Position numbers and translations under genes: made by a program
Assembly (NCBI GenBank): GCA_010014835.2
Contig: JAAAKB020000027.1
Coordinates: 1,185,869-1,215,993, forward strand
Source of the DNA: Apostichopus leukothele
Taxonomy: Eukaryota > Echinodermata > Holothuroidea > Aspidochirotida > Stichopodidae
DNA length: 30,125 nucleotides
Direction of reading: 5' to 3'
The notes under the pieces: generated by a model
Database searches by the model: none
What the model was told of the DNA's origin: nothing
The model's input: only the letters and a program-made list of their open reading frames with translations
Shown: positions 11,501 to 19,890 of the stretch, piece after piece
Numbering within the stretch: position 1 is the stretch's first letter
How the letters are laid out: the number at the start of each line of letters is the position of its first letter

Positions 11501-13122
11501 GCAATTGTAAAAGATTAATAATTACGAATTTGCGATTGTGTGCAATGATTAAACATTGCTACTGTAGGACCGAATGTTGCACTGCAGAACAATCGTACTA
11601 ATCGTACTACAATCGTACTAACAAGTAAATTTTGCATGAATCTAACCGGAGCAGGTGCTTGCTGAGTTTTAACACAACACTAGTGTAGCATTGTGGGAAC
11701 CACATTACCACATACCTTTGCCATATTTGAGCACTGACAAACTGCTTTTAGTGCTTTAGTGTTGTGTTTGATAGGTACTTGGGCTATTTTTCAAAAGCAG
11801 ATTATGTGTAGTGCTAGCTTGTAGTTGAGTAATCGCAACTTAGGTTTTGAGCGCGATTAATCGAACTTCCAAATTGTAATCGCCACTAGTGGCGATTAAT
11901 CGATTACGACTATCAGAACTAGTATTATAGTACTTGAACACTATTTACAGGCTTCAATGAGAACTGAAGTGTGCCAGCTACTGTATCGGATTTTAGAGAA
12001 AACAATTGTCCAAATTCCCACTTATCTTGAAATGAAAGAGTGTACAGTAGTTCCATTAGCATAAATAAGCTTACAGAAAGAGAGCAACACATTCAGTATT
12101 GTATGCAGTATGTCAGACAGTTTTAATTATTTATGGATCTAAACTTATGGAAGGACAATGAGCCCATCTTGGTGAACCAGATGGATACTGTAGACTCATT
12201 TTTTCAGTTTGGGGGTACTACTTATGTTTTATTCAATGTCCTGTTTATACTTCCTGAATTTGAGAGGAAATGAAATAGCAAGTCATGTTGTACACTTAGC
12301 ATTAAAAGTAATGAGAAATAATGTTTTTTCCCTATAAACCTGTTTCCCCCTCCTCCTCCATTATAAAAAGTCATGCTGACCTATTTCTCTATTTCAGCAT
12401 CAACTTTCAACTTTTTCAACACTATCTTTAAAGCAGATTCTTACGTTGATAACAAAAAAACCTATTTATTTGAAATAAATTCAAATCATGAACAAAAGGC
12501 CAAAACCATTGAACTTTTCATTCTTAGTACATGATTAGGAACATACTGTATCTAAGGCACAAAAGCTGTAGAATCCACTAGTGTTTTTATATACCACAAA
12601 TTTTACTTTGTGCAAAACTTGACCAGGGACTCTCAGCTTGATCAGTTGCATACATCATTTTGGAAAGAGACTTTTGTAATTGTCATAAAAATGTTGGATA
12701 TTTGCAAAGCAAACTGTTGCCATATATTTCTAACACTAGAAATGCCGTGGCTACATTTCTCCTGTATACTAGCACAGATTTTACTTTTAAAAATATCCAT
12801 CATGTAAAATACTTACAAAACCTTCTTTATAATAAGACCAATCTGGAAGTTCCAATTCATCTGGATCATCTGTAGATTCCTCACCATGGTCATGCTTTTT
12901 ACTGCAGTTTCTACTGCCCTGCCATGCTAAAAATTCTGCTAAAGGCACCAAATGTAATCCAAATTTAACACATGCTCTTCTAGGATTTAAATGTTTTAAA
13001 TGTGGAATTCTATCAAGGAATGGGCAAAAGTGGTTGTACACAAAGTACCAGATTTGTATAACAAGGAAGACCCCAAACAGGTAGGGAACCTGTCCTAAGA
13101 ATAGCAGTGTTTCTGTTGCCAT
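5363..13122 (-). CDS. PISD: Phosphatidylserine decarboxylase proenzyme, partial, 5 exons
   Basis: PISD converts phosphatidylserine to phosphatidylethanolamine and CO2, classically at the inner mitochondrial membrane. It is made as a proenzyme that cuts itself at LGST to form a pyruvoyl group. Exons 13122-12817, 9698-9462, 9022-8861, 7383-7239 and 5523-5363 splice with GT-AG borders and matching phases (0,0,0,1) into 337 codons. Visible family blocks: [16 protein letters not shown] (from residue 105), [20 protein letters not shown] (about 151-170), [14 protein letters not shown] with the catalytic Asp (about 183), [16 protein letters not shown] with the catalytic His, [11 protein letters not shown], and [14 protein letters not shown]. 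Residues 5-30 form a hydrophobic, probably membrane-spanning segment. The start is the ATG at 13122, with a good context (GAACATGG) and an in-frame TAA just upstream. The C-terminal exon with LGST is not seen and probably lies left of the window. The block order makes another identity very unlikely. Confidence 0.93.
5524..6675 (-). other. PISD intron 4, left part
   Basis: Intronic sequence between exons 5 and 4, with no second gene or clear repeat. The tandem array at 6676-7115 occupies the remainder of the intron, close to exon 4. Confidence 0.6.
6676..7115. repeat. Degenerate 145-bp tandem repeat, 3 copies
   Basis: The anchor ATAGGGTTCTT recurs at 6748, 6892 and 7037, spacing 144 and 145 bp. 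Each unit also carries TTTGAGTTA(T/C)C(A/G)TGTT, CAGACTTTGAC and CTACATACCAAGTATGAAG-like segments. The copies are diverged, so the array is old. It lies inside PISD intron 4 and ends in a short (CA)n tract at 7139-7151. Confidence 0.85.
7139..7151. repeat. (CA)n microsatellite
   Basis: Short ACACACACACAC run at the end of the 145-bp array, followed by ATGCCATCACCATCACATAG. Confidence 0.7.
7239..7383 (-). CDS. PISD: PISD exon 4: YHRFHSP catalytic histidine block
   Basis: Encodes 48 residues plus one base, [20 protein letters not shown] then [20 protein letters not shown] then AAHRRHFP. The acceptor is TTTAAACAG|ATAACAG and the donor CCAG|gtagga. It contains the conserved His residues of YHRFHSP. 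It has no ATG near its start, so it is not visible as an ordinary open frame. Phase 1 at the donor matches the GT that starts exon 5, completing a Gly codon in FPGE. Confidence 0.93.
7434..8045 (+). mobile_element. Dead LINE, L1/Tx1-type reverse transcriptase fragment
   Basis: Plus-strand pieces of a non-LTR reverse transcriptase in the correct order. They are [20 protein letters not shown] (from 7443), [67 protein letters not shown] (7827 onward), and near the end [19 protein letters not shown] and [17 protein letters not shown]. The motifs [18 protein letters not shown] and QYADD are typical of the L1/Tx1 group. There is a frameshift before QTGF, another before the IPGGLL piece, a stop after KNLGS, and a deletion removing the RQGCPLSP region. 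It is 5'-truncated and inactive, and lies antisense in PISD intron 3, about 50 bp from the exon 4 acceptor. Confidence 0.9.
8046..8860 (-). other. PISD intron 3, remainder
   Basis: No further gene. The first part may contain the LINE 3' end, but no tail or target duplication was found. A perfect TGACGTCA lies at 8108-8115. Confidence 0.5.
8861..9022 (-). CDS. PISD: PISD exon 3: SPCDG block
   Basis: Encodes 54 residues, [20 protein letters not shown] through NPSFAVDK, phase 0 at both ends. The acceptor is CTGTTAG|GTTAGT and the donor AAA|gtaagta. The Asp of SPCDG corresponds to the Asp of the family's Asp-His-Ser triad. [15 protein letters not shown] matches the vertebrate [15 protein letters not shown]. 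Confidence 0.95.
9023..9461 (-). other. PISD intron 2
   Basis: A 439-bp intron with GT-AG ends. It contains an imprecise TA-rich simple repeat at about 9188-9232, where AGTACAGTAT occurs twice around (TA)n runs. Confidence 0.8.
9462..9698 (-). CDS. PISD: PISD exon 2: start of the conserved catalytic domain
   Basis: Encodes 79 residues, [17 protein letters not shown] through RPIDQQHAL, phase 0 at both ends. The acceptor is TTCAACAG|GTAACC and the donor TTG|gtaagat. The pattern VEDLxHYxNLxEFFxRxLKPxxRP is diagnostic of eukaryotic PISD. Confidence 0.95.
9699..10944 (-). other. PISD intron 1, right-hand part before the inserted element
   Basis: AT-rich intron without recognisable genes. A local duplication (GTGACCAAATTTG near 10492, GCTGACCAAATTTA near 10532) is the only structure seen. 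Confidence 0.5.
10945..11934. mobile_element. Probable non-autonomous DNA transposon with inverted termini
   Basis: The left end ATAGTACTAGTTCTGA (10945-10960) is mirrored by TCAGAACTAGTATTATAGTA (11913-11932) at the right. Inside each end similar words follow in inverted order: on the left AGTCGATTAATC, then GCGATTACTCGGTTAC; on the right, read on the minus strand, AGTCGTAATCGATTAATCG, then GCGATTACTCAACTAC. The right end also has the palindrome CGCCACTAGTGGCG. The roughly 850-bp interior has no transposase. ATCGATTAATCG-rich ends occur in several hAT-like families, but the superfamily is not settled, and no clean target duplication is visible. Confidence 0.5.
11935..12816 (-). other. PISD intron 1, left-hand part towards exon 1
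   Basis: AT-rich sequence between the inserted element and the exon 1 donor. Nothing else recognised. Confidence 0.6.
12817..13122 (-). CDS. PISD: PISD exon 1 (coding): hydrophobic N-terminus
   Basis: Encodes 102 residues, from [10 protein letters not shown] to WSYYKEGF, ending at TTT|gtaagt (donor 12816-12811). The hydrophobic stretch [20 protein letters not shown] is followed by a Pro/His/Arg-rich part and an acidic linker (about 77-94, [14 protein letters not shown]). This part aligns poorly with vertebrate PISD, so its assignment rests on phase and on the continuous join to VTLYRVVPW in the next exon. A spliced upstream exon remains possible, because AG|TGAAC lies just before the ATG. 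Confidence 0.8.
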
Positions 13123-13922
13123 GTTCACTTACTGTTCATCTGCTAGAATGGTACAACCATTCAGCCTTATTTAATAACTTTATCTCCTCAAGTTTATTTG
13201 TCGAAGTCTCTGAGGCTGTTCAAATTCCAAGTTTCATTGAAACTCTCATGGAGTACTTGAAACCAAGTAGTGGCTTAGTAATAACTTGCCAATGCAGTAC
13301 AAATTGAAGCCTTACACTTGCTAGGTAGGTGATACATTTTTTTTATGCAGCCTAACTTGCCTAGTGTTAATGTCGTGTTCAATTCCCAAATGTAAAAGGA
13401 CAGTTACTGCATGCAGGAAGCAGGAAGTTTTGGCAGAGAATCCGGCATAAATTTGAATGACAACCATGAAACGAAGACTTTCTTATGTGTTCCAATCCAG
13501 TCAATATGTGTATCCAATATCATAAATCCGCATAGAGATGTTAATGTTTACTGAATGGGTGAGGCAGATGCAAATGAATGAATACCGGCAAATACTTGAA
13601 ATAGGACTAACGTAGGCTAGGCTACGCTAAACATTTATAATTTGGCCTAAAATGACTCCCAAGCAGAAAATGTAAGTCCCGTTAGGCTAGGTTAGTCAAC
13701 GTTGTCAGATCAATGGAATTTCACAGGAAAGGGCATCTCTTTGGTTCGACTCAGAAATTACGGATGTTTCATCGATCGGTGCTTCATGCTAAGGTCCGCT
13801 TGTGTTAACCTAGCCTACCACTTCCTTCGATTCCCGAACGTGGAATAAGCGTACAAGTGTACAGGGCTTGGTAATGGAAAAGTACTTGTCAAAACGGGGA
13901 TCGGTTAGGTTTAGGCTGCATA
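13123..13922 (-). other. Upstream of the PISD start codon; likely 5' UTR or 5' intron
   Basis: No coding frame. It contains several TAGGCTAGG/TAGCCTA words (13614-13630, 13683-13695, 13810-13816). If transcription starts near 13890, this region would be 5' UTR, probably interrupted by an intron. Confidence 0.4.
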
Positions 13923-13979
13923 CTTATATGCGCTATGCAGCCATGCATTCAGAATGTACATCCTATCTAGGCTCCGCCC
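13923..13979 (-). promoter_or_regulatory. Candidate PISD core promoter (GC box and TATA-like)
   Basis: On the minus strand GGGCGG (13979-13974, within GTGGGCGGAGCC) is followed about 45 bp downstream by CATATAAG (13930-13923). This spacing would suit a start of transcription near 13890-13900, about 770 bp before the ATG. It is the only such pair seen upstream of the gene, and evidence is limited to these words. Confidence 0.3.
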
Positions 13980-14618
13980 ACTTGTTTGGTTGAGCAATGT
14001 GTACTAAATACAATCAATACGTAAAGAAAATTCCCGTTGATGAGCACAAATATCGAACGACATGTCGTGAGGAAGTCAAAGGTCACTGTAATGCATATTT
14101 ATATAGAGGGCGCACCAGTCGTTAGGAAAAGTTAACAATTCCCGTCGATTCCCAAGTACAGGTAAAATACCCCCACTCTACTTTTAAGGTAAACTATTCG
14201 CAATAAGTTTTACACCCGAAAGATTTTTAAGCTCACGATTTGGTTATCAAATGCTTCGAATATTCGAATAATATATCTTCTAAATTGATCCGTATACATC
14301 GTTTAGTTTGGTAGACCGCACACAAAAGTCTGCGTCTATAATGCGGTGGGCGAATGTCGGAATTATATTTCAACCCTGGTTGTGCCGAGTGAAGTTTCAA
14401 AAACTGCATCCATTCGAAAAAATACTGTTCTCCGCATCAAAGTATACATGTTCTCATGGACCATAAATTATCACTTTTAAAATTCTTCTTTAAAGATAAT
14501 AGGCCTATAGAACACATGTTGATGCCACATGCCAAATAACCTTATAGCCCCAATGTAAATCCAAAGTACCGTTATATGTACTAAACATTCAACTGTAAAG
14601 TTATTTTGTGAAGCTCAC

Positions 14619-15031
14619 CCAGTTGGGACAATTTTTTCTATGCTGTAGTGTTATGTCCCGCTTCAGAGCACTCGTATTGACAGTACAAACGGTATGAATA
14701 TCATGTAAGAGATGAAGGCTAGGATTTGTTTGTACTGACAATACCATTCTTTGAGAGCATGATATTGGAGTACAGTTTAGAGAGGTATTAGCATTAGGAA
14801 ATTGTCCCAACTGGCTGTGAAGCTGCAATAAGCGATGAATATTCATCAAACATAATCTTCCAAGACCAAAACTTTCCATTGCTTCATCACGGTGAATTGC
14901 TATCTTGTCAACTGTACCGGCATTCATTGTCGAATGTACATGAGCTACATGGCTACACAACGGAGCCAAATGGCAGACACTGTCTGAGTCGCTGCTGCGT
15001 AGATTAAGACCAATACACTTTAAAGATGTCA
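14619..15031 (-). CDS. Orphan open exon, unknown protein
   Basis: A 137-codon open stretch lies between a possible acceptor (TCATTTAAG at 15040-15032) and a good donor (CAACTGG|gtgagc, 14618-14611). With two leading bases it reads TSLKCIGLNLRSSDSDSVCH and onward, through HRDEAMESFGLGRLCLMNIH, to HRKNCPNW. The composition looks protein-like (mixed charged, Cys, His, Ser) rather than AT-driven. At this base composition roughly 0.2 frames this long are expected by chance in the window. No family is recognised and there is no ATG at its start, though one occurs at MNAGTVDK. It is about 640 bp upstream of the PISD promoter candidate, on the same strand, and may belong to the next gene or be a pseudogene. 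Confidence 0.35.
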
Positions 15032-15039
15032 CTTAAATG

Positions 15040-15414
15040 ATTTACAAAGAGGCACCAATTTTCCACCAATGTCTTAACTTTTCATTTCAAACACATGTTG
15101 CCTTCAGTTGATAATGGACATACCATAAGCTTAGTACCAATGGCTCCTTTAGATGAAGGTATAGGCAATTGTGAATACTGTCAGGACGATGTGTATTGAT
15201 GCACGGTAGAGAGTACCGCATACATGGTACTACTAGCATGAGCAAATTGTCACAAAATGCTGTATTTCTGGGCTAAATCATTAATATGGGAACCTGGAAA
15301 CATTTCAATTCGACATTACAACCTTCTTTGCTTAATTTCCATATTTATTTTAGTATTTTAGGTATTATTTAAGTTTAGTATGTGAAACTAATCGCATGGT
15401 ACTGTAAAGTAAAG
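15040..15414. other. No recognisable feature
   Basis: AT-rich spacer between the orphan exon and the satellite array. Confidence 0.5.
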
Positions 15415-15844
15415 CTGACTACCATACATCAACAGTCTGGGGTCATGCTGACTACCATACACATCAACAGTCTGGGGTCATGCTGACTACCATATACACA
15501 TCAACAGTCTGGGGTCAGGCTGACTACCATACACATCAACAGTCTGGAGTCACTTGCTGACTACCATACACATCAACAGTCTGGGGTCATGCTGACTACC
15601 ATACACATCAACAGTCTTAAGTTATGCTGACTACCATATACACATCAACAGTCTGGGGTTAGGCTGACTACCATACACATCAACAGTCTGGGGTCATGCT
15701 GACTACCATACACATCGACAGTCTGGGATCATGCTGACTACCATACACATCGACAGTCTGGGATCATGCTGACTACCATACACATCAACACTCTGGGGTC
15801 ATGCAGACTCCCATACACATCAACAGTCTGGGGTCATGTAGACT
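15415..15844. repeat. 35-bp satellite, 12 units, cut by the gap
   Basis: Unit CTGACTACCATACACATC followed by AACAGTCTGGGGTCATG (35 bp). There are twelve units of 33-37 bp, then the start of a thirteenth at the gap. Units 3 and 7 share a 37-bp variant (CATATACACATC and an AGG end), giving a four-unit, 144-bp higher-order step. Units 9 and 10 are identical variants with ATCGACAG, showing recent local duplication. Confidence 0.95.
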
Positions 15845-15944
15845 NNNNNNNNNNNNNNNNNNNNNNNNNNNNNNNNNNNNNNNNNNNNNNNNNNNNNNNN
15901 NNNNNNNNNNNNNNNNNNNNNNNNNNNNNNNNNNNNNNNNNNNN
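15845..15944. other. Assembly gap (100 N)
   Basis: Exactly 100 N, the usual placeholder for a gap of unknown length. The satellite on each side is different, so the true junction is not represented. Confidence 1.
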
Positions 15945-16440
15945 TGTAGAGAACAACGTACAGTGTAGAGAACAATGTACAGTGTACATAACAATGTGCA
16001 GTGTAGAGAAAAATGTACAGTGTAGAGAACAATGTACAGTGTAGAGAACATTGTGTGCAGTGTAGAGAACAATGTACAGTGTAGAGAACAATGTGCAGTG
16101 TAGAGAACAACGTACAGTGTAGAGAACAATGTACAGTGTACATAACAATGTGCAGTGTAGAGAAAAATGTACAGTATAGAGAACATTGTGTGCAGTGTAG
16201 AGAACAATGTACAGTGTAGAGAACAATGTGCAGTGTAGAGAAAAATGTACAGTGTATAGAACAATTTGCAGTGTAGAGAACAATGTACAGTGTAGAGAAC
16301 AATGTACAGTGTAGAGAACAATGTACAGTGTAGAGAACAATATGTGCAGTGTAGAGTACAATATGTGCAGTGTAGAGAACAATATGTGCATTATAGAGAG
16401 CAATTTGCAGTGTAGAGAACAATGTGTGCAGTATAAAGAG
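15945..16440. repeat. 19-bp satellite with 154-bp higher-order period
   Basis: Unit TGTAGAGAACAATGTACAG (19 bp), alternating with TGTGCAG variants. The marker order (AACAACGTACAG, CATAACAATGTGC, GAAAAATGTACAG) at 15945 recurs at 16099, a 154-bp block of about eight units. No stop occurs in the minus-strand unit in any frame, so long minus-strand open frames here are a by-product of the repeat. Confidence 0.95.
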
Positions 16441-16760
16441 CAAATGTCCAACATGGATGGCAGAATGTAATGTATTGAGCAATGTGCAAGATAAACCATA
16501 ATACACCTTATATAGCAACATGTACAGCACACAGAGAGCCATGTGCAGTGGTTATGCAAATGCTGCAGTCCTGGCATACATAATTTACAAGATATAGAAT
16601 AATTTGTAGTGTGTAGAGCAATGTGTTGCATCTATAGAACGAGGTACAGGTTATATGGCAACTTATGGTGCACAGAGAAATGTCCAGTGCACAGAGCAAT
16701 TTGCAGCATATATTACAATGTGCAGTGTATAGAGGAATGTCCAGTTCACCAAACAATGTG
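16441..16760. repeat. Decayed edge of the 19-bp satellite
   Basis: Units lose regularity (AGAGCCATGTGCAGTGG, AGAGCAATTTGCAGC, AGAGGAATGTCCAG) and spacing drifts. This is the usual look of an array edge where homogenisation has stopped. Confidence 0.75.
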
Positions 16761-19542
16761 CAATAGTTGAAGTTTTCCCTTACAATAGCTGTCATTGCAC
16801 TTAAGTTCAAATAGGGATAATTGAAAGTTGACCATCTGCCAGCATTGATTTCTTAAGAAGATGGTTAACTTAAATGTAGGTAAAATCTTTCCAAAATTAG
16901 TAAAACTTGTCAAAAGTAGGGAAAGATGCACAAGCATTCTGAGGGGTTTGAGCTGCTCTTGGAACTTCATTATTCCATTACCTCTTAAATACTTACACCC
17001 CATTAAATACGCATTCATATATTCTTAACTCTCCAGAAGGATTCAATGTGTTTTCATTAGTATTTAATCCGTACTGTTACAATACAAAGGTACACATCCA
17101 AGATATTATCATTTTTGAGGGCACTCCACATATTTCAAGGCTAAATTATAATTCCTAATTATCATTGCTTCTATTTTTCACTACATAAAACATGCCTCAA
17201 AATAAGTGGATATAAGAACAGAAAGCAATGTAAGCAAAATCTGATTACTACATTTACATTGATCCCGTCAAGCATATTCTTGCATGCTGTGATAAGGGAA
17301 AAGAATATTTCCTCTACTTTGTTGTTAGTGATTTATTTTTCTCTCCAAAAAACCTGGTCCAGCGAGATGTTATCAGTGTAAATGCTTAATTTTATTCGGC
17401 CGAATGCTGTTAAGGATCTGGCTAAATCCTGAGTTACGGCCCGATTTAAAAACTTGATTTGTTGCATTCATAAATTGAAAGCTTCACTGAATTGAAGGCT
17501 TCATCAAAATGCTATTTCATTTTTTTTTGTGAGTTTTAAAAGTGATTTGGGCATAAAAGGAAAACTATTGGAACTGCAATAGTCCTGTAGCTGGAGAAGT
17601 TTGAAATGAACTTTGTATGAGAGTTAGGGTTTTGTGACACAATTAGAATGCAAAGTGTACAATGTTTCAATGTTTTCCATCTGTAACATGACAGACCCTC
17701 TGGTGGAAGCAAATCATGTAAAGCTTCTTTACCAGTAACTTTCAAAAAATGCCTACACTCTAGTGACATCTTTGTACATATGGTAAATCAAGTTTCATTT
17801 CATTTCAAGTGGGATTTCAATTCAAGTTTGAATAATACAGAAAATAATTCATTTGTATAGTGTTTCATGAACATCAAATATAAACTGTCAGTGAATTAAT
17901 CACATTTACACATCACAATGGGAAAATCAGTAAATCATCATGTATTCACCAAAAAAAAAAGTTAAGAATGCTTATTTTCAGCCTCTGGCTTTGTTTTACC
18001 TTTGACAATTTGTAATAATAAACATTTCTTGGGCTTGAAGTAATCAGTTTACATAACATAGCAGGCGCAGGATGTCTATGTAACTGTTTGGCGAGCTCCT
18101 AAGGCTTGCTTGTGCTGTCTTTGACAGGAAGCACGTATCATCTAACGATGATGAATCGCTTCTTCAGAGCTAAGCAAATTAGTGTTAGAATCGATAAATA
18201 ATGACTATTAGGAATGCTGTTGCAGTGACCTAAGTGTCATGGAAGTACAGGGGAACTGTAAATCAACTACATGTTTGAATTCTCTCCTGCCATATTTCTT
18301 ACATTGCCTTTCCTTGAGATTTCTGTCCTGACTTTTCCCTGCGATTTTGTTTATTTTTCTGCCCTGAAGTTGGGGATGCGTTGTCATATTTATGCATTGC
18401 AAACTCCCTTACATCCTCCTGCTTTGATTAATCTGAAAGCTTCCTTGCAATTGCAATGTTGACAATTCATTTCAATTTTCAGCATATTTTGTAAATAATC
18501 ATTATCCACCCCATATCATTTAATGATGTGGTAAAAGATTTTTGGAATGAGCTATGAGCAGTTCTTGATGCTGTGGATGAACATCGAAAATTCCCATAAA
18601 GAATGCACATATGGTGGAAACTCAAGCTAGTATGAACGTTACAATTCTGTCTTTGCTCTACAATAAGAAATAAAACCATGATTCTCTTCACTCTCACTCA
18701 TGGAACAAAGAACGTTTGCAAGTTACATTAAGCACCGCAACTTTGAAGTTGGTATCCTATACTTTACACTCTGTTTATGTGTTTGTAATGTTACTTAAAA
18801 TACAAGGTACTCAAACTGAGACCATAAACAATACCAATCAAATCATACTGTAGATATTATCTGGGTTGGTTCAACACAACAGAGTATGCTGTACTGTACA
18901 TGGATGTTACAAGCAGCAATGTTGGTAAAAAAGAAAAAGACTGTTGTCACACCTTTTTACAAATCTGTAAGCTGACTGTCAGTCAGAATTGTTCTGCAAA
19001 TATCATAGGTAAGGTGCTTGATGCAACTTGACACAAGTGGAACTTTTGCATGATCTGTGGATGTTTCTATGGATGACAGAGAATAATTCTGTGTTCACAT
19101 GTTGTGTAGCACTCATCAGGTTTATAAATTTTTAGTTATGATAAAAAACTGAAAATGGTTTGCTACAGTGTAAAAAACCTGCCATGTATGCATATTGCAT
19201 TATTGCATGTGTGTGCAATAATCTGACTATTTGATTTTGCATATCATTTGCTGTGTATGCGATACCAGATTAAGTAATCCCTGGATGTCAAGTATATACT
19301 TACATGAGCATTCTTCAAAGAAACCAATTCATTTTTATATGCCTAACTTTGTTTGACGTTGTGGCAATTTCAGCTCCTTCAACATTGTTTTCAACATCAA
19401 CCACTCTAACACCTTGGCATGTTTTTGGTATATCCATTTGACTCTATCAACAGCCATTCTATAAAAAATATAGTAATTACAGTAATATTTGTTAAAAGAG
19501 AATTTAATGTTTGGAGGGAATATTTCCTTTTGTTTTTTGCAG
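16761..19542. other. No firm gene
   Basis: AT-rich sequence. Minus-strand frames 17536-17769 and 18208-18402 have chance lengths and no family. A perfect 9-bp hairpin, ATTATTGCA/TGCAATAAT with a 6-base loop, lies at 19199-19222. Confidence 0.4.
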
Positions 19543-19761
19543 TTTTCTAAGGAAGAGGAGGATTCTTGGAGTATTGTGGCAGACTCAGAGGATGAAGATG
19601 ACATTAGCAGTTACTGTTGCAGCACTCATAACAAAAAAGAGACCACTTCAACATCATCCCTGCCTCTCAAACTGACAATGTTCTTTGTCTATACGCAACT
19701 GGTAGTTTACAACATTGAAAGTTCAGTTAATCCAATGAACACTGTGCTTTTTAACATTGAT
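19543..19761 (+). CDS. Candidate internal exon with acidic WSIV motif
   Basis: A textbook acceptor (CCTTTTGTTTTTTGCAG, ending 19542) precedes FSKEEEDSWSIVADSEDEDD, followed by a Ser/Thr/Cys/Lys-rich stretch and a hydrophobic part. A donor AT|gtaaga at 19762 would give a phase 0-0 exon of 73 codons. The frame stays open to 19890, so the exon could also be terminal. EEEDSWSIV fits the pattern acidic residues + W-x-x-V of LC3-interacting (LIR) motifs in autophagy receptors, but such short motifs are common. No family is recognised and no flanking exons were identified. Confidence 0.35.
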
Positions 19762-19890
19762 GTAAGAAACTGGGTACTTTTGGGAGATGTGAGATTGTTT
19801 AGAGTGATGCAGATGACATTGTGCGGTATGTTTTACCTCTGGTCTCTCATCATGAGTCGGACGCCCATGGAAGATGCAGACTGGTATTGA

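Noticed and set aside
13735-13760. GGTTCGACTC resembling a tRNA B box
   Set aside because: No A box or cloverleaf pairing could be found at the proper distance upstream.
15415-16440. Possible CRISPR-like array
   Set aside because: The units are contiguous variants of one sequence with no unique spacers. It is satellite DNA in an animal genome.
15785-16631. Long minus-strand open frames (178-265 codons) in three overlapping frames
   Set aside because: They are translations of the 19-bp satellite, which has no stop in any frame on that strand, and they run through the 100-N gap. Not a gene.
17536-17769. 77-codon minus-strand frame with a protein-like start (MSLECRHFLKVTGKEAL)
   Set aside because: Many frames of this length are expected by chance, and no family or splice signals support it.
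19199-19222. 9-bp perfect hairpin as a microRNA candidate
   Set aside because: The stem is too short and the outer arms do not pair well. It is probably a chance AT-rich palindrome.
19335-19604. Minus-strand frames over 19335-19480 (MAVDRVKWIYQKHAKVLEW and MDIPKTCQGVRVVDVENNV)
   Set aside because: Two competing frames over the same bases, neither matching a known family, both of chance length. Left unannotated.
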